Source: Hirudinaria manillensis (lineage: Eukaryota; Annelida; Clitellata; Hirudinida; Hirudinidae). From it: a DNA stretch of 64,000 nucleotides. The position numbers and the translations under genes were made by a program. The notes beneath the pieces were generated by a model. That model saw nothing but the letters and a program-made list of their open reading frames with translations. It ran no database searches and was not told where the DNA came from. The stretch covers positions 9,982,001-10,046,000 of the forward strand of contig CM067527.1 in assembly GCA_034509925.1 (NCBI GenBank), in the 5' to 3' direction. Below are positions 47,287 through 58,319 of this stretch, piece after piece (position 1 is the stretch's first letter; every line of letters begins with the position of its first letter).

Positions 47287-49883
47287 AATTTATCGTCGGA
47301 TGACATCAGTCGAAAAAATCGACAAATTTATAATTCACTCTTCTCATCAACATGGTCGATTTCTCAAGCCTTTTGTAAGTCAGTGGAACTCCTACATCAG
47401 CATCAGAAATAGCTTTGCATGTCATAAGGTCTCTAGTGTTTCCTTATATAATGTTGTCGGTCTACTGCAGTGCCTATCATAAAGTCCGGAGCCTCGACTC
47501 GAGACAGGGCTAAAATTTTACATTTTGCCGAGTATTATAAAATCCATAGCATGTAACTATTCATAGTTTCAATTATTTTAAATGATTTCCTTAAGACATG
47601 TTGGTGAAATAGAGAATGGACAAATAAAGTTATCAAATTATCTAAATTTGTCGTTTTCAGAAATTTCAAATAGGTTTAAACTTTCCACAAATGTTGCCAG
47701 ATGATTTTTGAAGGATCTAAATAGTTATAGAATCAATTACAATATCAGGCAGACGTCAAAAACTGGATCATCATCAGAAGAGAATAGAAGAAGCGAGAGA
47801 AGCTTCCAAAGGAGAATGCCCTTCAATGGGACTTGTAAAAAAGTTGAAGTTCAATTTTAGCCAGTCTCCAATATGCAGATTCCTTCGGAGAAGATGATTT
47901 TTAAAGTTTAGTAAGCGCCATCAAAAGCAATTTTTGACAGAAGTTAACAAAAAAGATTCGATTAAATTGGCTCAAAGAGATGATGGGTTTGGAAGTGAAT
48001 TAGAGCATTCTCAGATTTCCAGTTATAACCATTTCAGTTTGGACGGTCCTGATGCATTCAAAATATTACTGTCATAATGTCAAAAATTACTTAATTTTGT
48101 TTCTTAAAAAGAAAATTTTATGTTTGATGATACTTGATGGTATAAATAAATATTTTAATGCGTGGCTTAAGGCAAGGGAAAGTTCGATGTCTCAGAAATG
48201 GTTGTGATGGAAATGTAATGATGATTTATCAACCAAACACGATTGTTTTTCTGTTCCTCTGTCCAATCAAATCAACCGCGTTTTTACTGTTGTTTTTGCC
48301 GAAATTAAAGGCCAAGTATTTGCTTCTTTTGTCATTAATGTTACGTAATTAATAGTATTTTTAAGAAATGAAGAGTTATTTGTATCCAGAATGACAGCAA
48401 AGTAAATGAAAATAATTTCTCAAAAATAACTCGATCAAGTTAATTCTTGTGCAATCAATAATTAATTTATAATTAATTAATTTTCAAATTTAATTCAAAT
48501 TCTTATTTAATTCATTCTGAAAAATTTTAGGCCTAGTATTTGTAATGCTCTGCCTTTATTTAAACTTTTAGAGCAACTTACGAATATTTGAAATATTGTA
48601 AATACTTTAACTTCAAAACTATTTCTGGATGTTCAGTTTCAAAGATGAAATATATTTATTGAAATCGAATTGATTCGATTGTCGAACATAGCTATTAAGC
48701 ATGTCTTCAACGATATAAAGATACATAATTTCTTAAGCAGAAAAATGACGAATTCTCTAGAATTAATTAGTCCAAAAACTTCTGCAATGAAGGTACAAAA
48801 TCGAAATGCTTTGCTTTCTTTCTACGTTTTAAATATTCGCAAATGGTAGACTGAAATTTCAGAGTTAAGCATTGGTCGACTTCAATCTACATTACATTTC
48901 CTATTCCTTTATTGCGATTAAGTTTTGGTGATTCAAAATTATGTTAAAAATTCCTCGTGTAAATAACAATTTTCCACTCGTTTTGTTAAAACGTAGTGTA
49001 ATTGATTATCATCGAAACACGCATCGCTCTCTAGTGAATAAATTATTTATTTTAACCCATGAAATTTATATAAACACCAGCAACACCGAAACAAATGCTG
49101 GCATAATTTTATTATTTCAAACTTATAAAATTTCATTTAAAATATGTGACTTTTACAAAGGTTTAAATGTCAAATGTCGATTCGAAACTGGTTGAATTAA
49201 TTTCAATCGTATCGATTGAAGGAATCCAAATATATCTGATGAAAATTCGATAAAAAAACTTCAAATTAAAAAATACGTGAACTTAAATATCAAAATGTTT
49301 TCATGCTAAAATAGTAAGAATTCCACAGTCTTCATTATCCGTTATTATATCATTCGTCATCATTTTTAGAGCGGATAATTTAATGAATATTAGTAAAGAT
49401 ATATTTCTTTTATAATTAATTTGATAAGGTTTAATTACTTTCTTTACTCGCTTATCTATTTATGTCAGCATCTTCGATTTGGGAAACTCATAACGTCAGA
49501 AATTTGAAATATTGCAATTGGTGAAGCAGACATGATGTTGTTTTTTCCAGCCTGTCTTCCGATGAAGCTGAATTTTTTAGCTGCGGTTTTTTTTTGACTG
49601 CATCTCCAAATGTCGACTGAATTTCTCAGCCATTGATATAGTTTCGCTATTTCTTGTCAAACAATTACTTGGTAAATTACTTTAAATCCAAAGTGATCTT
49701 TTGTTCCCAGTTAAAAATGCATTAATTATGATTTATTCGCAAACCATTTATCATAAAAAGGTTTTCACAATAATATTTATGACGATTTTCAGCAACACCA
49801 TTGAAAATTGCATCAGACACATTGATAAAAAGCACTTTATTGAGAGAAAAGCTAAATACATTTTGGCTGACATTCATTGGAGG
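47287..49883. other. Spacer between members 3 and 4
   Basis: The part from about 48220 onwards is the second copy of the 43.7-45.75 kb spacer. No exon was supported; frames at 48158-48352, 48941-49195 and 49701-49910 lie in duplicated non-coding DNA. Confidence 0.65.
47442..47450 (-). promoter_or_regulatory. TATA box candidate of array member 3
   Basis: TATATAAGG on the minus strand lies 156 bases above the ATG. The equivalent position of member 4 (about 51571) reads TTTATGTAAACG, so the box appears altered in the duplicate. Confidence 0.5.
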
Positions 49884-51386
49884 TTATTTGAAAAAGCTTT
49901 TGACGATTAAATAAATGAGTTCTATCACCTCTGCTATGACCATAACTGAAATCCCCATCCAGAGACTTAGTAATCCTCCTATAACACCAACCATAGCATC
50001 CCAGGTGTACAAAGGTTTGTTAACGTGGATATAAGGAACGTCGTCTTCAAAGAGCAATTTCACGACCAGCAGAGATTTTTGAATTTCTTTCAAATCGCTA
50101 ACAGAGAAGCTTAAATTTTCATTTGTTTCGTTGATTGCAGATCCATTATTGCGAATATCGATCAAATAATCGTAGGCAGCATATCGCTCACGGACCTTTG
50201 GAAAATCTTGAAGACAGCCTTCGAAATATTTCTGATATATTCCTAATTGCATGGAATCTTGGGGCCATGAAGTCGATGAAACGAACGAATTATAAGACTT
50301 TTCGGAACAAGGAACAAGACAGCTCATCATGCAGTCCGTGGTGTGTTTCGAGTTATTTGTTGAACAAAATACTTCAAAAGCTCCTGTCAAATATTCGTCT
50401 TGTGATGAGAAACGAGAGAAATTGCCACAAATCGGGATATTTTCTAGGCTTTCTGGGATTGCAAATCGGTGAGCAACACATCCACATTCTTTAAAAATCT
50501 TGAGTTGAGTGCAGTGTTCGCTGCAAAGATGATAAGAGTACGTTTCAGAAGATGATTCCAAATGTTTTTGTTTCGTACATCCAAATGCATTGTATGGCTT
50601 GTCAAGTCGTTCAACATTAGTCTGAACAATATTGATATTCGTTTCTGTTCCAGGCGCGAGTGTAATCCCTTTTTTAAAGTTAGCCAGACTTCCAGGACTA
50701 TGAATTGCCAATTTTACTCCATTTCCTAATGAACTTTCTAGTGTAAGATCGTACGGAATTTGTTCTTGACTTGGTGCTCCATTGTTCAGTACCAACGTCA
50801 TTCCTCTCACTATTGTGTCGTTGCTAATATTCAATTGACTCGTTTTAATTGTAAAACATGAGTAATAATCTGCATTCCAAATTTCAGTGAAGTTGTCCGT
50901 GCAGGTTTCATTAAACTGCCAATCTATTCCATAAAGTTTGCATTCTGCAATGAATTTAGGACAATCCTCACTTATTGTACTCCATTTCGGTAGATTTCTT
51001 ATGAACGATGGTATGGAGTAAAGTAGCGAATAAAAAATGTCTTTCAATTGTGGAAATGAAATCATGAGATTGTTGACCGTATGAAAATAAGATTTTATCA
51101 AATGTCTGTTACTTTCATCGTTAATAATTCGATTTAAGCTGCAAACAGTAACATCGGGAAACACGATGCTACTCTTGATGTCTTCGCCAAACTCTGTAGT
51201 TGTTGGCCACTTGTAATAATCGTTAATGTGATTAACCAGGAAATAAACAAGAATACCAACTGATAGCAGCAGTAGAAACGCCCAAACGACTTTCAAACCA
51301 ATTTCTTTTGTTTTCACAATTCGGGAGATTCCGGCAACTGAAGTTGTTTTAAAGAATTTCTTAAATTCTACAACAACCTGAGGCAT
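49884..51386 (-). CDS. DEG/ENaC channel, array member 4 (500 aa, uninterrupted)
   Basis: A complete subunit with TTSVAGISRI (Ala18-Gly19), TM1 at about 33-52, FPDVTVCSLN, the same ectodomain cysteine pattern as member 3 and filter Gly-Ile-Ser at 478-480. The C-terminal half matches member 3 almost residue for residue. Differences cluster just after the post-TM1 signature (HLIKSYFHTVNNLM against NLIESYFRMVNDLM). It is the most upstream member of the array, and its 3' flank is duplicated too, so members 3 and 4 arose by a recent tandem copy of gene plus spacer. Confidence 0.95.
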   Translation of the reverse strand: MPQVVVEFKKFFKTTSVAGISRIVKTKEIGLKVVWAFLLLLSVGILVYFLVNHINDYYKWPTTTEFGEDIKSSIVFPDVTVCSLNRIINDESNRHLIKSYFHTVNNLMISFPQLKDIFYSLLYSIPSFIRNLPKWSTISEDCPKFIAECKLYGIDWQFNETCTDNFTEIWNADYYSCFTIKTSQLNISNDTIVRGMTLVLNNGAPSQEQIPYDLTLESSLGNGVKLAIHSPGSLANFKKGITLAPGTETNINIVQTNVERLDKPYNAFGCTKQKHLESSSETYSYHLCSEHCTQLKIFKECGCVAHRFAIPESLENIPICGNFSRFSSQDEYLTGAFEVFCSTNNSKHTTDCMMSCLVPCSEKSYNSFVSSTSWPQDSMQLGIYQKYFEGCLQDFPKVRERYAAYDYLIDIRNNGSAINETNENLSFSVSDLKEIQKSLLVVKLLFEDDVPYIHVNKPLYTWDAMVGVIGGLLSLWMGISVMVIAEVIELIYLIVKSFFK

Positions 51387-53497
51387 AATGATAAGAATCC
51401 TTTCTTTTTAATGAACAAAGATAGCATCGGATAACATCAGTCGAAAAAATCGACAAATTGATAACTCATCAACGAGGTCGATGATGATTTTTCCATGCGC
51501 TTTGTGAGTGAAATGAACTCATACTGTCGGCATCAGAATAGCTTTGCATGCGTGTACGGTCTCTCGCGTTTACATAAACATCGTTGTCGTTCTATTAGCT
51601 CAGATAATTTATTCTAATCTGTTAATCAAACCCCAATAGGCTTTGAGTTAATCAATTTATTTGGATATCTCGTCTACTCTCGCTTTTAAGTTGCTATCTC
51701 ACCGAACATGTCTGGCTTTGAAAGAGATAGTTCACTGTAAAGAGAAGTACATTTTCCATTAAAACTAGAGAAGCCACCACAATAACATACTCAAAACAAT
51801 GTGGATGGGATGTGCGCGTTTTTGGAGCGAAATGCCGAAATCTGACAAAATTTGGAATTCTCGGGATAATTTAAATTATGTACTTACATAACAATGCCAC
51901 TTTGGACCGGGCACTATCACGAAAATTGGTTAAAACATGTAGCAGAAGTGATAAAAAATTTTGGAATGTTTCTTGTTGTTGTTGTCACTACAACAGTAAG
52001 GAAGGTAGAAACAGATAAACGACTATGTTCTGTTATGTTTGCAATTAATGAGCGTGTTAAATTAAAAAAAACTGTTTTAAATATACATATTCTTGACATT
52101 TTGGAGATCGAAGTGGAGGATGAGGCATTATAAACTGAATTTGTCTCTGTTCTTCCTTCAGATATGACTTTTTAGAAATTCATTTCACTGGATCAAGAAT
52201 GTCAAACATCACGCGAAAACACTGATAATAATTCTGGTGCTGAAGAATTCTCCATTGAACCTGACTATTCAGAACTGACAGCTATTTCACATCAAGAAGC
52301 TTGGAACATGACCAATCAGTTACTGCTGTAGGCCAATTCAAATCCTTCGTTAGATGACATTTCAATGGATTTATGCAGAATTCAGGACAAGATCTGGAAG
52401 GCAATATTGAAAGACAGATAAGGCCAAACAATCTACTTTTTTTTAAATAAGCTGTGACTTTCTAATATATTTTTCACGAATCGAAGGCTGGAAAAGTTGT
52501 TTTAGATGTGGACGATACCAAGACATCATCATCAAGTCATGGGCAGAGTGGATCTTAACTAAACTAAATGATCTGAAAAGTATTAAATAATTAAAGATCT
52601 AAGGGATTTCATGTGAACGTTTTTGTGTAATTAGCGTTTTATTTTGGGGTAATTATGGCTAATAGTGACAGCAAATAGCTAATCGTCGCAGAGTTTGTTC
52701 ACGACAGACATCTGCATTATGATAAAATTAACTGGGCGTGGCAATTCTTCCATCTTACAGCATTAGCAGAAGTGGCTTCATCTTTTTTTTTATCCACGTA
52801 TTAATTTAAAATTAAAATTAATAACAATTTAAGATATTTTAGTATTAAAAACAATGTTTCTATTATTTACAATTTTATTATACCGGAAGCATATGCGTAA
52901 TTATTTCCAGTCATTTCTAGCATTAAGTATTGGATAACCCTCTTTAAGCACCATCTGACGATTAATCTTGAATTAAAGAATAAAGTTCTTTTGCTTGCAT
53001 GTTTTTAGATTATAAGAAAACAACAATGAAATTAATAATAAAGCAAATAAGGTCAAACAATTTTTAGCCAAAGCAAAAAACAGCTTTACAAGTTCCTTTG
53101 TCAATTTCATGAACAAAGTTTTTATTTTAAACTTTTTCCATCGGAAATTGACGGTGAATGGTAAATAAAACGTAAAACAAACATATAATAAAAATAAGAA
53201 CATCCTCATCAGTTTTCAATTCAAAATTTACAGCTTATACGTTATTAGAAACATCCGTCTTTTCATATACGTATGATATATAACCAATCCAAGCGCATAA
53301 TAGCATCTATTGGGGTAGGCACAGGCGGAGCGAATAACCTTTCCTAATTCAAATACTCCTACAGTGATTGATTTTATGTTTTTGTGATGTGAAATGCAAA
53401 AAAAAAAGGTCATCGCTTCTCACAAAAGTAAAACTTTTAATCCTACTTGACCTGCTTGGAATCCAGTATTGTCTATAAAGTCAAGTGCATCGTATTA
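51387..53497. other. Intergenic DNA right of the channel array
   Basis: The first 200 bases match the 5' flank of member 3 (GCATCAGAAATAGC-type sequence). A 79-codon plus frame at 51894-52133 and mixed-composition DNA at 52150-52430 look like decayed coding or repeat sequence, without recognisable motifs. The rest is AT-rich. Confidence 0.5.
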
Positions 53498-53505
53498 GTG
53501 ACTGT

Positions 53506-54632
53506 TAGTGATCGACCGGGGCGACAATTTTAGCCGGGACCGGGGCCGGGACCGGGGTAGGGGGAGCGGTTGCCGGGGGCAGCCGGGACCGGGGTTCAAG
53601 CGGGCCGGGGTTAGCCGGGGCCGGGGTTGAAGCCGGGGTTGGGGAGGCCATCTATAATAACGTTAACTAACGGTGCTTTTATTCTCTAAACATGTTGTAA
53701 ACGTCAAATAATATATAAGTATGCTTATTATGTCAAAGAGATTCTGTAAAACCTGTAATAAAAAAAAATTTTCACAACGACAACTCTTCCACGCTCCGTT
53801 GCGAAAACTTAGAAAAACATTAAATCGTTGATGGAATCTCATGAAAATCAAATCTTATTGAATACTAATTGATTACTGTTTTGTGAAGGCCATAGTGATG
53901 TAAGTTAAACGGTAATTTTTTTAAAACTCATAGTTTTAAGGACATCATTCCAGGTTCCAGCCGATGATGTTTATTTAACTCCATCGAGTTAAGGAAACTT
54001 TCTCAGGCTCCTTTTGTTGGGAGGGTGCCTGCATCTTGTTCAGGAACAGAGGAGGGCCATTCAAGGAAGGACAACGACCTGTGGGAAGAAGTATTGAGAG
54101 AAGAAGCTTCCGAAATTACGGGAAAGAAAGCACCCGAAGCAGAGAGGGAATTGGAGGCTTACCTTTCAAAAAAGCGCATAAATAGAACGGATGACCCACT
54201 GGCCTACTGGAAAATTTACAGGAGCGAGTTACCAGGCTTGGCGAAGCTGGCAAGGATTTACCTAAGCCCACCTCCCAGTTCAAGTGATAGTGAACGGGAG
54301 TTTAAAGTGGCACAGTCTATTCAAAAAGGGAGACTGTTGCCCAAAAATGTTGAAACTTTAGTATTCATTAAGCATAACTTAAGAGCTCTATCGTACTCCA
54401 CTAATTTGCCGGCTAATTTGAGGACTTTAACTCTCCGAACGATATATTTTATGATTCGTCGGATGATGAATAAATTTTATTTAAGTTGACAAAGCTAAAA
54501 ATTCGACTTTTGTTTACCCCCGGCTAAACCCCGGTTGAATTTAAGCCTGGGCGGGACCGGGGCCGGGGCCGGGACCCCGGTGGTAAAAAAGGCCGGGGTT
54601 CAGCCGGGTCCGGGGTCCCCGGTCGTTCACTA
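53506..54632 (+). mobile_element. hAT DNA transposon derivative with open dimerisation-domain ORF
   Basis: Terminal repeats TAGTGATCGACCGGGG and, inverted, TAGTGAACGACCGGGG match those of the copy at 6.3-7.5 kb in the opposite orientation. Flanks GTGACTGT (53498-53505) and GTCACTGT (54633-54640) are an 8-bp duplication with one mismatch. Both ends carry dense GGGG-containing repeats. A full hAT would be about 3 kb, so most of the transposase is missing; only its C-terminal part remains (see the ORF at 54025-54489). Confidence 0.9.
54025..54489 (+). CDS. hAT transposase C-terminal dimerisation domain, truncated
   Basis: An open frame of 154 codons encodes the hATC domain that lets hAT transposases dimerise. 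Recognisable pieces are ELEAYLSKKRINRTDDPLAY, WKIYRSELPGLAKLARIYLS, SSSDSEREF and KGRLLPKNVETLVFIKHNLR, at about residues 42-123. The zinc finger and catalytic acidic residues upstream are absent because the element is internally deleted. The frame is intact, whereas the matching region of the 6.3-7.5 kb copy is broken by small indels. It cannot act as a transposase alone. Confidence 0.85.
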   Translation: MPASCSGTEEGHSRKDNDLWEEVLREEASEITGKKAPEAERELEAYLSKKRINRTDDPLAYWKIYRSELPGLAKLARIYLSPPPSSSDSEREFKVAQSIQKGRLLPKNVETLVFIKHNLRALSYSTNLPANLRTLTLRTIYFMIRRMMNKFYLS

Positions 54633-54640
54633 GTCACTGT

Positions 54641-56694
54641 CCACTCGAACTTTAAAGAATCTGACGGTGACTATGAAAGTAAAGGCGTGTCCTTTGTACT
54701 CTGACTGTGGTTGATTGCTATTTCTATTTTTCAACCGAGGATGAAGTAATTCGGAAGAAAATATTCATAAGGCGAGAACTGTGAGATGGTACTGAGAGTA
54801 TTTTGATGGTAATAATTCCATTTGTTAAATGCAACACAAAGGTTTTTAATTTTTTATTCGTAACTATCGAATAATCATTTCAATTCTAGTTAAGAGGGTT
54901 GGAATCACTAGTCATAGAGAGATAATTAAATATTGTAGGTGACATCTTTTCATAAAAAACCGATAACGTGCGAAAAATTAAGATGTCTTTCATATTTTCA
55001 TGGAAAAAATTGTTAATTAATAATAATTTGTTAATTTGTTCATTAAATAAATAAGGTTATGAATTTCGAGAAATCTTTCTTGACAAATGCAACTTGAAAT
55101 TTTTCATTGGTTCCTAGAAGGGTTACAAACCGCTTGACCAACTCTCTGAATGATGATGATGTCAATAAATCTTTGAAGTGTTCTTCTCTGTTGCATAATA
55201 AATATAATAAATTATCGTATTAATTACAGAGATTAATTCTAGAAGGAAATGTTCAAGAATCAATCATCGTCTTAAGGTCGCACATTCACGGAGCTATAAA
55301 TTAGGAGACGGACTTTGAACCTCTGCAATAAAATTACATCACAATGAAACGTTATTTCCTATACAGGAAGTCATCGTTCTCAAGTTCTTCTCAAGGTTTC
55401 TGAACAGCATCAAATAAATTTTAATTACATTCAGGTTCTGATGCTTGCATATATTTAAATAAATTTAGATAATTATCGTTAAATGCAAATAATTCAGAGG
55501 ATAATTATCAAAGCTGATTATGAGACTCAATTTCACAATTTTTCGAATTATTGTTATTATTAAATAAAGAAATTTACAAATTTTTCAACTTTTCTTTTTA
55601 AATAACTAGAAGAATTGTAAGAATCTCATAAATGCAACCTCATAATCTCGTGTTGATTCTGATTATTGCAATAATGCAATATTATTGTCGATGAAATAAT
55701 AACTGTCTTTTAATAAAACTATTCGCAGATTTAACAATGAGATTTGTCGTGGCTTCGGTTTACTATTGAGAAAACAGATGTGGAACTGTAAGATGCTGGT
55801 AGCCTTAAAAGTTAACAACAAAGTTGATAAACATTTTGAAATATTTCGTTTTCATATTTTATACTTTCAACTGATATGTCTCGAAGATTTCGAGTCGAAA
55901 TCTGTAAACATAGATAATGTATTTGAATTCAATTAACATAATTATGTAATTAATCATTAAACGTTTAAAATTAAAAATGAAATTCACCGACTAAAAAGAT
56001 TATCAACTTATCTTCCAACGAGTTGTTAAAATTTTGCAAATAAAAACACGTTTATTTAAAAGAATTATTTCACATTAACATTCACATAAATAAAAGCTTA
56101 TCAATAATTTTAATTATTTCAATTATTTCTCACACAACACCCACATTGTGATGGTCTTAATGCACGTCATTTGTTAACATTAAAAGCACAATTTCTGTTA
56201 ATTTTTAATGGATTAAAACAGGAAATTAAGGAATAAATTGCACCTGAGCGAAATTATGACCTGAAATGTTGACTCATGAGTTGAACACTTGATTGAAGCA
56301 AGGTTTTCATCGGTTATTTCTCTTGTCCAGCGTTAAAACCAGATTTTTCAGGATATCTTAATAATCATTCGATTTAATTTTACCTGCAATAAATTTAATA
56401 AATGGACTTTCGTTCTTAATAATTTGACAAATTTAAAAAATAAATAAATAAATAAAAGTACTAAATTATCATTTAGTTTAATAATTTAAAATTCAATTTA
56501 CTTTCAAATTTAGTGAAAATCAGTAAAACCTTTACTAATAATTTGGTCTACAGTGAGCTTCAAGCTAATTAGGTATGCAGGTTTTCTATTGACTTATAAC
56601 GACGACGATGATGATGATGATGATAACGATGTGTGTACTCTTTTCACACCCGAAGTGTGACTGCACAACTCAGTCGTACAACTGGACAGGAGAC
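54641..56694. other. Intergenic AT-rich DNA
   Basis: Holds the terminal exon of a small minus-strand candidate gene (55043-55185). No other exon or repeat was supported, apart from a short GAT run at 56600-56625. Confidence 0.5.
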
Positions 56695-58319
56695 TATAAA
56701 AGCAAGAACAACAATAAAATCGAGCGACAGGAAAAACAGACCGAAGTGAGTTTGTATTGCTGTCGTCGTCGTTGTTGTTGTGTTTGTTGTGGTAACAATA
56801 TTAGTAATAGTTTCGCAAGTAGCTTATGTGGTCTTTGTAATCACGTAGGTAACCATTAGAAAAGTTTTAAATACTACATGTGCTTATGCAAATGTAATTA
56901 TGTAAATATGCGTAACAAGTAGCAAGTCTTCTATAGTTTAAATTATTTTATTTATAATTATAGACCATACAATTAAAATTCCTGTGAAGCTTCAAAGCGA
57001 CAGTTTTGATATCAGAAGATCTCTTTGAAAAGGTTTGTATGCGCAACTTGAAATTGACCGATATTTGTCTTTAGAAAGCTTCTCTGTTCAAGTAGGTATT
57101 GTAGTGAATTAAGTGTGTAATGGCCGATGCACGGTCTTTTTAATTATTTTATGCAGGTCGTATGATGATTTCAATTGCAATTATTTGAGGATTAATCACA
57201 TTTTTAACACCAATAAAGAGTTTTATTAATGAATTTATAGAACGTTATTCGTTTTAGTTCAAAATGTGATTATTCTATTTGGCTCAATGTGTATATTTAT
57301 GTTTATTCATTCATTCGTTCGTTTATTTATCTATTTATAACCAATTTACATCCGATAATCTTTGTAAACTCAGAAACAAGAACTGACGAAACAACTTTGG
57401 ACTTAAACTTCTTTGAAACAATCTCCAACAATGGGTGCCTGTTGTTTCTGTGCATGCATCTTCAAAATGATTCTTGGAATCCTTAACATGGTTTTGATGG
57501 TCAGTTTGTTCTTTTACTGTTCTTTCATCTTTTCCCCACATTTTTTTGATTGAACGAGGCATAATTTTGAATGATTGAAAGTTGTAAACAAATCATGTTC
57601 GCTATTGTTCGGAAATTGTTCGCTCAGAAGCGTACAATAAATTGATCCACAAGCTGCTGCTAGTACATCAATATTATTACCATTGTTATCGTTATCAATA
57701 TCATCATCGTCATAGTCGTCGTCATTATTCATTATATTAATAAATATGTTATATTATAATTTAATCATATTATATTATTAATTATTCGTGGGTCTCGAAT
57801 TACGACCAGTAATGTTGATTAAATTCACTTGTAATTTGAAAATGGAACAAAAAATCTATAAAATAACGTTTGACATCATAATTTTATATTTCATAATTTG
57901 AAGATTTATTACGTTTTGCAGTTTAAAATTAATTTAAAATTAATTGTCAGTAAACATCAAATAATTATTCGCTAATGAAATGGACCTGAACGTGTTATAG
58001 TTTGTTGAGAATATTTTGAATTAAAATTAAAAATTATAAAAAATGGTTGACAAACATCAATGACGTCATCTGCATCGTAATGAGGTTGCACATAAAAGTG
58101 CTTCATAGATTCTTGTCATCTTAAACCTTGTTGTTGTGGCATTTTTAACGAAATAATTGTCGTAAAAGATTTAAATTCATAATATTTATAGAATAATGTC
58201 GTAATTAGAGAACAAATATTGCTGTAAATACACTCACCTGAGAGTTTGTGTTGACCTTGATGCAAGTTTAAGATGTTATTTGTGTCAAAGTCACTTGAAC
58301 TTATTATATCCATTGCCAT
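55043..58319 (-). CDS. Candidate two-exon gene (74 aa), antisense to the tetraspanin 5' region
   Basis: Exon 1, 58238-58319, runs from an ATG (MAMDIISSSDFDTNN...) to a strong donor CTCAG|GTGAGT. The proposed last exon, 55043-55185, follows an ACAGAG acceptor and reads EHFKDLLTSSSFRELVKRFV, then TLLGTNEKFQVAFVKKDF, to a TAA. Both look coding and the phases agree. The 3-kb gap may hide other exons, and the link is inference. It would span the tetraspanin's first coding exon on the opposite strand. No family recognised. Confidence 0.35.
56695..56702 (+). promoter_or_regulatory. TATA box of the tetraspanin gene
   Basis: TATAAAAG lies in the context GACTATAAAAGCAAG. About 45 bases on, CCGAA|GTGAGT is a good splice donor, and AACTCAG|AAACAAG at 57371-57373 is a matching acceptor 57 bases before the ATG. 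Together these suggest a short non-coding first exon of roughly 56725-56745. Confidence 0.5.

Noticed and set aside
37771-51386. Bulky residue at the degenerin position, which would predict constitutively open channels
   Set aside because: A first alignment put Val there in members 1 and 2, but counting eleven residues back from the selectivity filter places Gly at that position in all four.
45754-51386. Members 3 and 4 as one gene duplicated by assembly error
   Set aside because: They differ consistently in the variable segment and spacers, with unequal spacer lengths, so a real duplication is more likely. Read depth would settle it.
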